A stretch of DNA of 64,000 nt from Amphiura filiformis (taxonomy: Eukaryota > Echinodermata > Ophiuroidea > Amphilepidida > Amphiuridae). Each line of letters begins with the position of its first letter. Positions within the stretch are counted from its first letter, which is position 1. Positions 11,390-25,200 of this stretch are shown here, in pieces. Position numbers and translations under genes: made by a program. The stretch spans positions 775,501-839,500 of the forward strand of contig NC_092636.1 of assembly GCF_039555335.1 (NCBI RefSeq), read 5' to 3'. The notes under the pieces are model-generated. The model saw only the letters and a program-made list of their open reading frames with translations, searched no databases and had not been told where the DNA came from.

Positions 11390-14300
11390 TATTTTTCACT
11401 CTAGGTCTTTCAACTAATTTGTGTCCATCATAGATCACTCAGTACACATGCAGCTTCACGGGCAGCAACAATACAAAAGCTCAGCTAGTACCTTTGCAGA
11501 ACTGACAGCTAACCATGCTCCCGGATAGACTGCGCAAGGGGTTAAGCAGTGTACATGCTACTGTCACTACTTGTACGTGATGGTTACATTCCAAGATGCC
11601 CAAATATTATTTGAAAGGCATGTACATCTGCATCTTCATAGTTAAACCTTGCACCAATTAACATCCAACCAACACCGTGCTAGACTCCTTGAAAATCTTT
11701 TAAAAAACTATAGCAAAACTTCTTGGATTCACACGAAGACTGAAGTGTACATTATGTGAACAGCACAAGATACTCATGTACAACCATACCAAAATGACAT
11801 GATTTAAAGAACTTTCCCCTCCCTCTCTCTCTCTTGCTAGAACTTCAGAGCGGGCTTCAGAGCAGGTACATGCAAGTTCACATTGTGACCCGGACCCGGA
11901 TCCCTACACATAATACACTGAAGTGACCTCAAGTCTCTGATTTCAAGTAGCCTCATGAGGTATAATTAGACCATCACAGACCTGATTAGAACCAAATTTG
12001 TTTTGATTGTAAACATTACTATGCGCAAAGTCCACTTGTATCTAGATAGTAGACCCTGCGTAGTAAGCATGGTCATCAGGGCCGTAGCAAGCGGGCGGCC
12101 GGGGAGGCTATGGTCTCCACTTTTTGAGAAATATTTTGTTTTTCTTTATATTTTCTTTTGTATTTTGGCAGCCCCACATTTTAATAGTTGCCTTACATTT
12201 TTCCACCATGCTACAGCCAGGATGATCATTGTTTTATCTATAGTAAACAATTAGTTATAATCTCTCAAGTAAGTAATAATTATAAATAAGTACGGCAAGC
12301 AATGTTGTGATTCTTCTTCTCTGTTATCACTTAAAAATGGAAGCATGCTTCTGTCATTTTCTTTGGAGGAGGGGTCCCAAATTTGTGTGTAGGGGATAAA
12401 ATGTGTTTCAAAACAAATACAGTGAATGAGTGATCATAAAATTATCAAAATTCATAAAATTATATACATGCAAGCCAAAATGTGCTACGTTCACATTCTA
12501 ATTTCTGAGCTCCTTTTAGGCCTTTAAACCTGATCTTTTTGAAGTACTATGTTTTTGGAGTCCAATGCCAAGGAATTCTTACAGGACTACTGTAAACGGG
12601 CCTTCTCCCCGATGTGAGGAGCAGAATCAATTTAATCTTTTAAAGATCCACCACAGACTACCCCATTAGCAATGTTGATGAACTCTGCCGTTAATATAGT
12701 AGTACAATATAATTGCCTAGTTCAAACAGATAAAACAATTATTATTTCAATTACCAAACGTTTCCTGACAGTCATTACGTCATGTACCATCGAGATAAGC
12801 CCATTAATATTACCACTTAAAACCAAATAAACAAAACGTGCAGAAAATAGCGAAATCTGAAGCAGTCCATTTACTGGAGGCTTTAAGATAGTCGGGACAA
12901 TTGTATCAACTTACCCACTAACAACGTCATAGCGCAATCCTATTATGAATCACACCATGCAATCGCTATAAATAGTCAGAGCGGTCTCAAACAAGCCCTA
13001 TAGGCCACTGACTCAAGGAGTCATTTTAGCCATATTAGGCTTGTTGTTCATCTTGCATCATCACAATGAAACCATTGAAGGAGTATAAAGCCTTTTGAAT
13101 GTCACTCAAGTCAAATCTCATTAATATCAATCGGTTTATATTTTATAATTCAAGCACTAAGTGAAATCTCATCTACAACTACAATATCATCCATGCTGTC
13201 ATTGTCCTCTTTGCCAAAATTATAGCATAGCACCATGGAAATGATAGCACACAGAGTTGCAAGTGATATGCTATGCAATTGCGAACCCTAAAATGGGGCA
13301 ATCTCCTTGCCGGGGAAATTTGGTCATTTGGAGGGAAGTTTTGCTTTTCTGGATAAAGAAATACATAAGAAATGGTGGGAAATAAGTTGTTATCTCTCTT
13401 GCTGGGAAATAAACATATTTTCCAGGCCTGCTCAGACTCAAAGTCCATATCATTTGTAATCATAGTCATTGATTTATATAAAAAATAAATATTGGAGGAA
13501 AAATTTGATTTTTGATGGTAAAAATTGCACCCTGATTTTTCAAAAAGTGCACCCCCTCCCTGCAATTTCACATGAAAGTACAAAACCATTATCATTTAGA
13601 TACCCCTAAAATACAATTCCAAAAGATTTAGTGCAATCAGCATAGTTTTCTTATCATGTTTTCATGGGCCCCTCCTACACATTTCAGAAAATGCCATTTT
13701 GAACTACGCTAATTTGTTTAGTTTTTTCAACATTTTAGAATAAAGTTTCTCTTGCTGGAATTTTAATATACTGGTACTGACAATAACAAGAATTTTACCA
13801 CAATAGTTCAAAAAGCATGTTATTTTGGGCTAAGGTTGCCTTAGGACCTGCAATACACTCAGGAGCTTTGCAAAATAATTTTGCTTGCCAATGCAAACAA
13901 CTTGAAAGAATATCCACAGGTATCTTTGGATTTGAGCTACATGTACATGTACATGAAGTACTGTAGAAGTATGTGTAAATGGTCATATTTGCTCAATGTT
14001 ACAACGCATTATTATTTCATTTTTTATTTTGTCAGTTTCAAATGCTCTACTAGTACTAGCTTCATGTACAGATCATGGTAGCCTTTCAAAATGTAGCATA
14101 CACATTTTTGCACAATTTGTCTTATTTTATTTAAAGGAGTATTTCATGATCCGAGCATCCTCTTTTTATGACATTTTTGTGTGACCCTTAAGGGTATCCG
14201 TAGGGAGAACACTTTGTTTTACGGCCAGGTCTGGCCAGGTGCATGTTTGTTCGCAGTCTACAGGTGTAACTAGGTTGTTGTATATTCTATAATTTTCCTG

Positions 14301-15060
14301 GTGTGTTAACTGTGATTACATCTAGACACCAGTTTATTTTTTATTTGAGCGGGACCCTAATTTAATGATAAAAGCGCCGAAAAGAGAGGCCCGGCAAAAG
14401 CCGATTTGCAGACAATTTTGTAGCTACAGACAGCTCGTATTCCATATAACAACTACGGAAACCAATCAGTGCCAGAAGTGTTGATTTATATTTCATCCAC
14501 TTAGGTTTGGCTTTACCCACTAAAAGGTAAAACTTTAAGGCTGATCATTTTAATTATAAATGTAGTGTGTGTGTAAAAGTATATTTCTCAAAATGGAGGA
14601 GAGCGCCTATGACTATTGTCCGTTCTGTCTACATGGTCTATGATAATTATTTTCTTACCGAAATATATTCACTTAACACAGACCACGGTTGCCAAACAAA
14701 TGAGGGCAAACCGCTGGGTCAAATCATTGAAAAATCGCCCAATATTTTTTTTATCAACCGTTGGTTTCTATGAGATAAAAACTACCAGAAGTCGCGTAAG
14801 CCAATGTTGAGAAGTCATGCCATATTTTTCTTAACCATCAATTGGTGTCTATAGGACAGGAAATTGTCGCGAGGAAAATCTTCAAAACTCATCCTATTGA
14901 CCTAGGCCTATTACATCGCGGGTTTGGCAACCCTGCAATATATACAGTTATATAACATCGCACCGCATTGTGAGGTGAACGAACTGAATGTTGACATTGT
15001 ATTCAGGATTTAAAACAAGAACTGTCTTTAACCAGACAATGCGGTTGGTATAAAACATAG
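11390..15060. other. intronic, no supported gene
   Basis: Mostly unique AT-rich sequence. At 12088 a CAGGGCCGTAGCAAG start resembles a hAT terminus, but no right end was found. At 14720-14890 an ATCAACC/TAACCATC..TTGGT phrase is repeated about 100 bases apart. Confidence 0.4.
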
Positions 15061-15074
15061 CGTGTGATATCATG

Positions 15075-16160
15075 ATATCAACTTCAAAATCTAAAAACAA
15101 AAGTAAAGAAATAATTTAGGCGAAATAAATAAACAGCGTACAGCAGGTGCTATCTTGTCAATAATGATAAGAGGAACATGAAAAAAACCAGCAGAGAGCA
15201 TGCACCCCAGTAAAGAGTTAAATAAAGCAAGGAAAAATCATAATGTGCAGAAGGCCTACTTTTCGGATGATATTCACAGAAACAAAAATAAAGAACTAAA
15301 GATCTAAAAACAAAAGTAAAGAAAATGAGGCGAAATAAATAAACAGCGTACAGAATGTGATTATAATTATACACTTCGACCAAAAATTAAAAAAATACTT
15401 AACGCGACATAAATAAACAGCCATCTATCAAGAATGACAAGAGAGGAACATGAAAAAAAAACACCTAATATATGAGAGCATGCACCCCAATAAAGAATTG
15501 CTTTAAAATAAAACAATGAAAAATCATGACATGTGAAATGTATGTTGATACACTTATAAATAATACACAAGGACGAAAAAAAAAACACCTTATCTACCGA
15601 TATTTCCACAGTTAAACATACTCAGTGATCACTTGTACTAAAACAAAAATAAAGAAATACTTCACAAATGATTAGAGGAACACATAAAAAATAAATAAGC
15701 GAGCATGTCCCAAAAAAAATTAGTAAAAGATAAAATAATGATAAAAGCGTACAAGAAGGGGCAAAATATTTGTCGCATAAAAACTTATTAAATGCTCATT
15801 TGCTCTAAGATATTTAATGTTTGCAATTTACTCCTAGTTTATCATTTATTTATTATTTATCTAGGCTTATATATCTTTTATTTATTTATTTATTAATTTA
15901 TCTATTTATCAATTTATTTCAATATCATTATTATTAAGTGCCTATTTATAATGATATTTAAATCTATCAACATTATGCTTACGTCATCCAGGAGTTATTA
16001 TCCCACTTGAAATCGCCATATAAACACAAATTAATAAAGAAATACCCAATGGGTGAAATAAAAGCATGATCTATCTTTTCAAGAATGAAAAGAGGATATA
16101 AAAATATAACAGAGCATGTCCTATAAACATGATAAAGAATTATTTAAAATCGTACAAATG
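15075..16160 (+). repeat. degenerate A-rich tandem repeat
   Basis: Copies of AAAGTAAAGAAAT, GCGAAATAAATAAACAGC, ATGA.AAGAGGAACATGA and GAGCATGCACCCCA recur at roughly 100-220 base spacing, with a T-rich ATTTATT tract at 15840-15920. Confidence 0.6.
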
Positions 16161-16184
16161 TGAAACATGTAATATGACATATAC

Positions 16185-16841
16185 TTAAGGGATCTGGAAT
16201 GAGCGTTTTGAGCGTTTCGACAGTATTTTTTGTGGGAAATGAGAGCACATCAGACATGTCGAATTGCATTCTGAATACTAAAAATGTCTTTCTCATATCA
16301 AATAATTTTCATTTTTTGAAATTCACGATATAATGCAAATTTTATGACAAATTATTAAAATTTGATATTTTTCAAATGTTTGATATATAACAGTCCTCGA
16401 AGTAAATTTTATAAATCTAATGACATATTCTTAAAGTGTATGTAGCTGGGAGGAAAAGCCGACGATCAATTGAAAATTTTGACCTTTCATATTGAAGATA
16501 TGGATTTTATTTCCCAAAAATACCTTTTTTGGGGGGGGGAAATCCATATCTTCAATACGAAAGGTCAAAATTTTCAATTGATCGTCGGCCTTTCCTCCCA
16601 GCTACATATACTTAAAGAATGTATCATTAAATTTATAAAATTTACTTCGAGGACTGTTATATATCAAAAATATCAATTTTTAATGATTTGTCATAAAATG
16701 TGTATTAAATTGCGAATTTCAAAAAATCTAAATTATTTGATATCAGGACATTCTTAGTATTCAGAATGCAATTCGATATGTCTGATGTGCTCTAATGTCC
16801 CACAATAAATACTGTCCAAACGTTCATACCCCAGCCCTTAA
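16185..16841. mobile_element. long palindromic (foldback) element
   Basis: Two arms of about 300 bases mirrored around 16520. Shared words include GACAGTATT, AGCACATCAGACAT, CGACGATCAATTGAAAA and ATATTGAAGATATGGATTT. No coding capacity; would fold as one hairpin. Confidence 0.85.
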
Positions 16842-17989
16842 CATAAAACAAAATAAAGCGGTCATGATAATATGACATTAAGGGCGAACACCACTAATGA
16901 AGCGTCTTGGTTGAAATGCACGTGAAAATTACTGTCTTTCGTTGCTGAATTTGAGGCCTTTTTGGCTCTCATAGTTGCCTGATGTACCCGTTACATTTTA
17001 TTAAGAAACAAGGTAGTATAGTTTCTCTCCATTGATTTTGCAATAGCGTCTCCAGGAGGGGGGCTCAGAGGGGCTTTCAGATTTATTCGGGGCTTAATGG
17101 CTAAAATCGCCCAAAACCGCCTGATTTTACATATCCCTCTAGCGTTGGTTGTCAGTAGATTGCAGTCACTCCTCATCAAGTGTTGACAAAGACAACAGTG
17201 GTTGTTGAAACGTACACAGTAAGTGCATTTTCTTGGATCAGATACTACGAACTCTGGTTTACTAGTTTACTCTACCGATCCTGATGAATCTGTTCAATCA
17301 ATAACGATATCTGGGGGACCAATCACAAGCCAGATTCATTTAAAGATGCATTACATCATGACCAATTTTAGTTAGGCCAGAAATTGGCCTAACTCTCCAT
17401 AGAATCCCGTGTTAAAAAGTTATCCAATCCAAAGTCAGTAGTCCACTTGGGAAGCTAACAAACAGAGGCGACGGTGACTGAAAAGATTAGATGTGAAAAT
17501 CTATCAATTGTGCACAAATAATAATCAGAGTTTTAAGCTTAAATGCAATAGCCAGAAGCACAATTGGCAAGTGGAGTACGGAGAAGTCTAGCTACACCCT
17601 GGAAGGGAAAAAAACAGTATTTGAAACGAGGAAATGTGCAATATGACTTAATGTAATACATTAGAAAAGGCTTAAAAGGCAACTATTAGGCCCTGATTCA
17701 TATTTAATCATCATTTAGGCCTGTAAATTAGATTGTCTGTGTAAATTTAGCAGGATCCGACTTTTTATGACGACTTTCAAAATGTGTTACATTTCAGAAA
17801 CACCAAGCTGTTTGTGAGGTGGCGTTAGCTGTATGGGTTATAGGTTGAACTTTTTACAATATTTCTGGAAAAAAAATCCTGAAATCCATATATTAATTTT
17901 TACAATGGATGTGGTCATCTGACCTTCTGCTTGCAGAAAGGGAAGTTTTGAAGAACTGAGTTGTTTTCCGGCCCCTGTCTGTACAGAAA

Positions 17990-18375
17990 GTCAGTGGGGT
18001 TATTTACTGTTGTGCACCCTAAAAGGCCCTTGTCATAACCAATGGTGGCGGCATGATTTTTCCCGTGCATGAGGGTTTAGGGAAAATTAAATTATATGTC
18101 TAAACTTGAGGTTGCATGTGTAAAACATGGTCTTTTTTTAACGCATGTTTGGGGTATTGAAATGATATTTTTTTGGCTTGCACAATCATGGTAAAGATCC
18201 ATGTCATACATAAGAGATTATAGGACATACAATACTTGGTAGGCCTAATGATAATGCGTAAACTTTGTACCTGTTAGGGAACTGAAATCAGACTGAAAAC
18301 ACAAACGTCATTCGAGGCTCTGTCTCACCAGTTGCATTTACAAGGCCCTTGTTATAACCAGTGGTGGCGGATGAT
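17990..18375. repeat. duplicated CCCTTGT.ATAACCA segment
   Basis: GGCCCTTGTCATAACCAATG and GGCCCTTGTTATAACCAGTG, each followed by GTGGCGG.ATGAT, lie 330 bases apart. 16850-17990 is otherwise unassigned. Confidence 0.5.
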
Positions 18376-18714
18376 TTGTTTCTGGGGGGGGTCACACAAG
18401 GTTCTGAACAGAAACGTCACATACGGACCAACCCACACTACCGAGAACCGCGAAAGCCGAGAACCGCTCTAGTTCAGTATGTATTCACGAAAAAAGCTTA
18501 TTCCCAAAGTTTCAATTTTGCATTTGCGAGTTAGGCATGATTTATGTGTATATTACACTAGTTACTCCATAAGCCAGTGTTGTAATTTTGTTCTGGTATA
18601 CCAGAACGAAATTCAAATTTGACAATATTTTTGCTAAACGAAGTAATCTGCAAGAAATTTTTGGTACATGAACATAATGTAGCCAGAGGTTTCCAGTGGT
18701 ATAAAAAGTGGGGG

Positions 18715-19240
18715 AATGAGGCTCCCGGTGGGTTCAGTCTTCACTGACAATGTGTACGCATGATGGTTCCAATTAGGGGTACTTTTCAAGAAATGTCCAT
18801 GAATTTTCAAGGACAAAATTGTTCATGATTGTCCAAATTAGGGGTGTTTTGGATCAAAATTGTAATAAAAATAAAAAATAGGGTGTATTTCTAGGACTTT
18901 CGTCCGCGTTTTACCGCTACAGTTTTCGTTATTGTCCTCATTTCCCCGTGAAATATAGGGGGAAAATTCAAAAGCGTCCTTGAAATTGTAAAAATAGGGG
19001 TATTTATTTCGGAAAAATGTCATTGATTCCTTGTGATAAGGGGGTGAAATGAAAATGCGTCCTCAAAATGATAAAAATAGGGGAGGTTTTTGGGGGCAAA
19101 TTTTCCTTGATTTCATGCAAAATAGAGGGTAAAATTGCTGCAAATGTCCTCGATTCCCCGTGAAATAGGGGTCATTTTCAAATCCTGGAACGGTCATACG
19201 TCCTACCTTTAAATACAAACTGAACCCACCGGGATGAGGC
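18715..19240. repeat. tandem repeat bounded by inverted ends
   Basis: About five degenerate copies (AAAATAGGGG...AAATGTCC...ATTCC..GTGAAATA) lie between CCCGGTGGGTTCAGT (18725) and ACTGAACCCACCGGG (about 19219). This structure suggests a foldback element with an expanded core. Confidence 0.65.
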
Positions 19241-20035
19241 TGTGGATCACGAAATGCCATTTTAAATGTCAACTTGTAAGAGCACAAAAAGCACTTGTAA
19301 GTTTCATAAATGCAGCACATACATGCAGGTAAACAAATGGTTGAATGAGGTACATGCTCTACCAAGACCTTGTAACCTTTCAGCTGTGACTTGGATCACA
19401 TCAAATGCTACAGAGACTGCCTATACCTGATAATCCTGGTAGACAATGAGAGCTTCATTTGTAACATTTGAACAATGGACTTTCTTGGCTGTCAATAAAA
19501 GTTGTCTACATGTACATGATCCTACTGGGGCTGGTACCCAGGAGGGCACTCACCTTCTTTCTTATTTCTTTATTGAAAAAAGCATAATTTCCCTCAGGAC
19601 TGATTACCAAATTTTCCAGGAATGAGATTCCTGTATTACCCTTTTTCCCAAGTCCTTATAATATATTTTTAACCATGTAAAGTTTCTCTGGTTTATAAGG
19701 CAGAAAAAATAAGACTAATTTTTATAACACCATGTATTGATATAGAATGGCGTGCACGTTGTTGGGCGCAGTTTACGCTAGTTGTGCATTGTGTAATGCG
19801 TGATTGGCGCACACTTATGTGAATTTACGCGAGCGTGAGTTGGCACTTTATTGATGCACGCATTAACAAAAGCCGAATAATTTCCGCCTTATATAAGGTC
19901 AACAAACTTTACTAGCGTACAGTACAAGTATTTTACTGTATTCTATAATATTATCTAAATCTTGTTATTGTTGTACCAGTACTCATCAAATGTTTGTTGT
20001 ACCAGTAACTTAAATATGCTCACTTTTGGTATTGT

Positions 20036-20108
20036 AAAGCGTCCACAGGCTTTATGCATTGAGCGCTATAGAAATCTTTCTTAATACTTAGTAAATTATT
20101 ATTATTAT
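20036..20108 (+). mobile_element. SINE/LINE-type 3' tail
   Basis: GTAAAGCG..., GCATTGAGCGCTATAGAAAT and an ATTATTATT end are the common tail of L2/CR1-mobilised SINEs in animals. The body could start in the GCG-rich sequence from 19740. Confidence 0.45.
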
Positions 20109-20252
20109 CAACGCAATTTGCGTGTACCAATGTACTGGCCAATTATTCCATTTACACTGAAAATGTTCTTGTTTTTTTACATGGATGCATAAAGGGGATG
20201 ATATTGAACATTTTTGTACATGTTTGAAGAAAATGCAACGCAACCTATTTAA

Positions 20253-20605
20253 GTGGGTACTACACCCCTGGCCAATTATGTGCCTATTTTTGCATTTTTC
20301 TCAAAAATTATAGCGCATTGGTGACAAGTAAGATATATATATTATAGGGGCAAGGACTACAAGTTAACTACTGTACTGAAAATTCAGCTACTCAAGGCAA
20401 GTAGTTATTGATTTATTGATCAAATATTGGTTTTCCCTCATTTTTGACTGTAACTCCACAACTGTTGTCTGTGGTGAAATAAAATTTTCAGTGCAGTAGT
20501 TGTAGTCCTTGCCCCTATAATATACATCTTACTTGTCACCAATGCGCTATAATTTTTGAGAAAAATGCAAAAATAGGCACAAAATTGGCCAGGGTGTAGT
20601 ACCCC
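20253..20605. mobile_element. TTAA-flanked hairpin element, complete copy
   Basis: Flanked by TTAA at 20249-20252 and 20606-20609, as in piggyBac-type insertions. Arms of about 130 bases (TACTACACCCCTGGCCAATT; AAAAATTATAGCGCATTGGT) are inverted around a spacer. No ORF. Confidence 0.85.
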
Positions 20606-21174
20606 TTAAACCATATAGTAGTGCTCTAAGCATAACATGTAGCAACATCATGTTTATAAATAGCATCAAGTCCTGGCACAAGTTTACATTGAAAGTCAGA
20701 ATTGGGTAAAATGCCAGCTATTAAATCTATAAATACATGTAGCAACAAAAAAGTCTCTGAAAGACCATTCTCGAATCTCATAACCAATTTAAATATGATT
20801 ATCTTTGTAGTAGATATCCTTTCGGATTCTCAATCTGGTTTTAGATCCAATCATTACACAACAACAACTTTACTAGATGTTCAAGAATATATTCTTTTAT
20901 GGACAATGGTTTTGCAACAGGGGTTATATTTTTGGATTTAAAAAAAGGCTCTTGATACAGTAAATCATGAAATTCTAATTAATAAACTTGCTGAATATGG
21001 TATTAGGGTAATGAACTTGGTTGGTTTAAATCATACCTGAAGTAATAGGGCTCAAACTGTGCATGTTAATTATTTTCTGTCAGATTTCAAAACTTATATT
21101 TGGAAGTCTCAATCTTAGGTCCTCTGCTATTTATAATTTTTGTTAATTATTTACCTGATGTTGTAACTTGTAAG

Positions 21175-22122
21175 CAGGGTTCGCGTTTTAATGCGTCATT
21201 GCGTTCTGGATGCAAAATTTTGAAAATGGGTAAATATGGACGCACTGAATTTCTAAATCCAAGGAGGTTAAGGGGTCCAAAAAATCTCAACTGGACGCAT
21301 CCAAATCGCAGCCGGATTTACTGTGTAGAAATAAAAAATCCTCCCATTTAACAATGTTACTGTTTATCTACATAAATGTGTCATTAATTTTCAAAATCGC
21401 CACAAAAAGTCGTTGTTTTTAGGAATATCCAAGGCTGGGCGCCGTCAATTTTCAGTTCATATCGTCGCCGGTCATTATTTTAGCCTTCCAAAACTTTCAG
21501 AAAGTCCGGCATTCTAGACCCCAAATTGCATAATATGCACATCATTTTCCAAGCAACTGAACCCCTAAAATGGTGAATTATGGACTAATTTACTTCAATA
21601 ATTGATATATCACACAGTAATACTGATTTGTGAAGTAGAATTTACAGTAACTTCAGCCGTTTTTGGCCGTATCGCGAACTTTATGAGATCGAGTCCACCA
21701 TCTTGGTTTCTGGTTTTAAGATAAACAAAAATATACTGCCCTCTATAGGCAGTATAAAATTAATTATTGACCAGCCTCAGCAGGCTGTAGACATGGAATA
21801 TATACTTATATAGATAATATAAAATGAAATAAAATAATTAAATTAAATTAGATTAAATTGGATTAAATTAGATTTTAAAAATTAGATTAGATTAAATTAA
21901 ATTAAATTAAATTAAATTAAATTAAATTAAATTAAATTAAATTAAATTGTTAAAAAATTAACTTTTTTGGTATTTTTCAATTTTTTTTATTTTGAAAGAT
22001 TTTGGCGTTTTGAACCCTTTGTTTTTAGGTTTGGACGCCCTATTTTCAGACTAAAGGTGGGGTTAAGGGGTCCAAATAGCTTCCACTGGACCCCCTGTTT
22101 TAACCAGGCACCACTAACCCTG
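21175..22122. mobile_element. nonautonomous hAT element with 8-bp TSD
   Basis: CTTGTAAG stands at 21167-21174 and 22123-22130. Ends CAGGGTT and AACCCTG are inverted. An 8-bp target duplication with CAGGG termini is diagnostic of hAT. 948 bp, no transposase; contains an (AATTA)n run. Confidence 0.9.
21834..21947 (+). repeat. (AATTA)n microsatellite
   Basis: Pentamer tract inside the hAT element, purest from 21892. Confidence 0.9.
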
Positions 22123-22240
22123 CTTGTAAGACAGTAATGTATCTGCAGATGACACTTCTCTTATGTGTGAAGCAAAAAATGCTGATGACCTAAAAATGCA
22201 ACTTGAATCTAACCTACAAACTGTTGCTAACTGGTTTTAA

Positions 22241-22280
22241 GGGGGTACTACACCCCTGCCCAATTGTGTGCCTATTTTTG
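22241..22280. mobile_element. TTAA hairpin element, 5' fragment
   Basis: Preceded by TTAA (22237-22240) and matches the first 40 bases of the element at 20253. The rest is missing. Confidence 0.7.
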
Positions 22281-25200
22281 CAATATTTCCTTTTGTTTCC
22301 TGTTGTTTTGGAAACTCTTTTAATTGCTCATATCGTTGGAACTAGTTGTTCAATTTCAATGGGGTTTTCTGCAAAATGCAGCTTTGTAAATGCTGTTTAC
22401 TATCCTATAAGAAACTGAAAATTTAATATTTCAGTGTTCCGACTGATTTTGCTTGATCGCATCACCAATGTATATATGTCCTTTCCACAACATAATCTAT
22501 GTACCCTCTACTAGTACCCCTGTGAATGTCAAGTTCACAAATGGCATACTTAGTCTGCATTCCATGCATTCCTGAGCAGTCTGTTTACATGACATAATAC
22601 AACAAGAGGTTCATTATCCCTATACATTTGGTGGGACATTTGAGTAGGCCCAGCCGTAGCATGGCAGATGCAGCATTTTAATCCGATGAACAGAAAATAA
22701 AACTTGTTCAGTTTTAAACACATTTTTATTTTAAGATCAAAAATGGACAACACAGCAGCGATTTCAACTCAAGAAAACCCAAAACCAGTCTAAAAGATTG
22801 TTATAAAAAATATTAATTTCATGTTGATGACAGGAGATACAGCATTGTTTACTGATGTACACTATTTAATTTGTCAATTGTTTCTTTTGTACACCATACA
22901 TGTCTTCTAAGGCTATACCATGGATTCAAATTGATTAGCACCCTTTCAAGTACCGGTACGCTACATCTAAGTGAATTCATTTTTACATTCCAAGCAAATT
23001 ATGATATATGACAGTTACAATGGAAATTTACATGCATTCAAAATACTGTGCTTTGAAGGTAATTTTATTCTGATGTTTGATGGAATATAATAATTTTTGT
23101 ACAGGTGCATTACTGGGTGAAAAAATCTGCAAGAGAGATTTATGGAGGGCCGCTTATGGTAGGTTGCATTTTTAAGGGTTTACCGTCGTAACTAAACTTA
23201 TCGACCAAATTTTTTTTAATTGACATATTTTGTACACTAATAGTGTAGATAATAAATCGGTAAAAAAACCAGGGGGTGCCGGACCTCACTTTTGAGCTAC
23301 AGCCGTTTTAAAAGAGGTGTACATTTCCAAAAATCTCTGTACACTTCAATGGCAAAATCAGCAATTTTCCCAAAATATGCCACCTTTTGCGTTGTAGAAA
23401 AAAATTGTATCGATCAAATTTTTTTAATTTTATAATATATGTTATGAGAAAGAAAAAGCTCTTTAAATCACGCAAAAAAAATTGGGGGTACCGGACCTTG
23501 TTTTCGCGTAAATTGACCAAAATAGGTCAAAAATGCATTTTTTTTCTGCGACACCATGCGTAGTTAATTGCGTACATGGATATTTTGGTGCGTACCAACG
23601 CACTGGTATACACACGCGATCTGATGCCGGATAAGCGTTCGTTTACGCATATGGCCACAAAAAAGGAATTGTCTGTTTACGCAGGAAAGTTTTCACTGTA
23701 AAAAAAAGTTACATAAGAAGTTACCATATTAAATAGGAACAATTATTCTAATGATGTCGATTATTAAGACTTCATGCCTTAATATTCTTCCTAATTTGGT
23801 GTATTTTGGTCATAAACGGGTGTAAGAAAGACTCCCGTTCTGCAATCTGCAAAGATATTGGACCAAAGAGTTATCAAGTTACACAAAGTGAGGGATCGAC
23901 CAAAAAGAGGATTTATTAAACATGTTAAAGCGAAGCGTTTGACACCATGGCCGGAAGTGTTTGACTATAATAGGCCTAATTATTATAGGCATAGGCCTAC
24001 TTGCTTAGTGCCGTTTACCGAGAGGAAAACTTTTTTGGTCACAAAAACAATATAATACGGAATTATCTCGAAGTGGATTCATATCACATAGCAGTTCAAT
24101 TAAAGCAAAGTTAAACACTGGGTTACCTATAGCTGTAGAAAAACATTTCGCCTATTAGGCCATTTATTTTGACACATTTATTTGAAATTGAATAGTTTTG
24201 ATGGTGTTGTCTATATCGCATGCATTATGAATTCAGTGCACGTACATGTAGTAGGCCTAGGTCTTTACCCAATAACACAAAATGCTTTAAAGATTTAAAT
24301 GTTGGATTATAAACTTGCCGTGTTGCGTTTCATTTTGAAACGTTTTACCAACGTATAACCTTTAATAATAGGCCTATAATATATCGGTAGTGGTTACCCA
24401 ACATTTAGGCCAAAATATTATTTAAAACTAAAGAATTAACCAATTTATCCAACACTCGTTTAGGCCTAATGTTAAAAAAAACCTTGATTCTGTGTTTGTT
24501 GGGTAGGCATATTACTTCATACCATCTATTGGACCCTACTGTCGTAAGCCTACTTTCGGGGAGGGGTCCAGGTCCGTATCAGTGGAAGCACGCTGGCAAA
24601 ATTTGGTTTGTAGGCCTACATGTTATACTTCAGCGGCCATCTTTCTTGCGCTCAGCAAACATTATTTTCTTTATTTTGTGGCCCTGGTTATCGCCGGTGC
24701 GCAAAAATTGCATTGACACGCACCACACGCATCGTTCTCTGATATGTCTGCAACGCAGCGCAAAACACGACGCGGCGTACGCACGCCTTGAAAACAGGCG
24801 CAATAGTCAAGTCGAATCGGGTGACGACGGAAAACCCTTAACCATTGTTGACATACAATGTACTTGGGAATCAGGGCCGGCGCAACCTATGTGACAGGTC
24901 AAGTGATCGCCACACCAGTTTTGAGCAAAGCGGAAAAAAGTACCGGTGAATTAAAGAAAAAAGTATTATTTCTCCTATTATCCTATGAGCAATTTGAACA
25001 CTAAGCCTCTAAGCGCATCCAGAAACAAACTTTTCAAGGGGACCCCACACCGTTGGACGCTCCACTCAAATTGGATCCAAGGGCTTACATGTAGGCAGCC
25101 AGCCGTGTAGGGAGCGTTTTACACACCCAAATTTGTAACACATCCAGTTTTTGCCCACAAGGCCTATACTTTGTACACAAATCTTAAATTTACACACCCA

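Larger units (their letters stand above)
20690..22237 (+). mobile_element. degenerate LINE reverse transcriptase, split by a hAT element
   Basis: Reads DSQSGFRSNHYTTTTLLDVQ, then KKALDTVNHEILINKLAEYG, SNRAQTVHVNYFLSDF and LGPLLFIIFVNYLPDVV, typical fingers/palm blocks of CR1/L2-like non-LTR RT. After the hAT insertion it resumes with ADDTSLMCEAKNADDLKMQL, the catalytic YADD region. Several stops and frameshifts mean it is dead. A TTAA hairpin truncates it at 22237. Confidence 0.85.

Noticed and set aside
13179-13595. 138-codon minus-strand ORF
   Set aside because: Composition is that of AT-rich intron; repeated GGGAAATT.. words and no homology.
24469-24894. 141-codon plus-strand ORF in the intron
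   Set aside because: No recognisable domain, no splice signals in agreement, spans AGGCCTA-rich repeat sequence.
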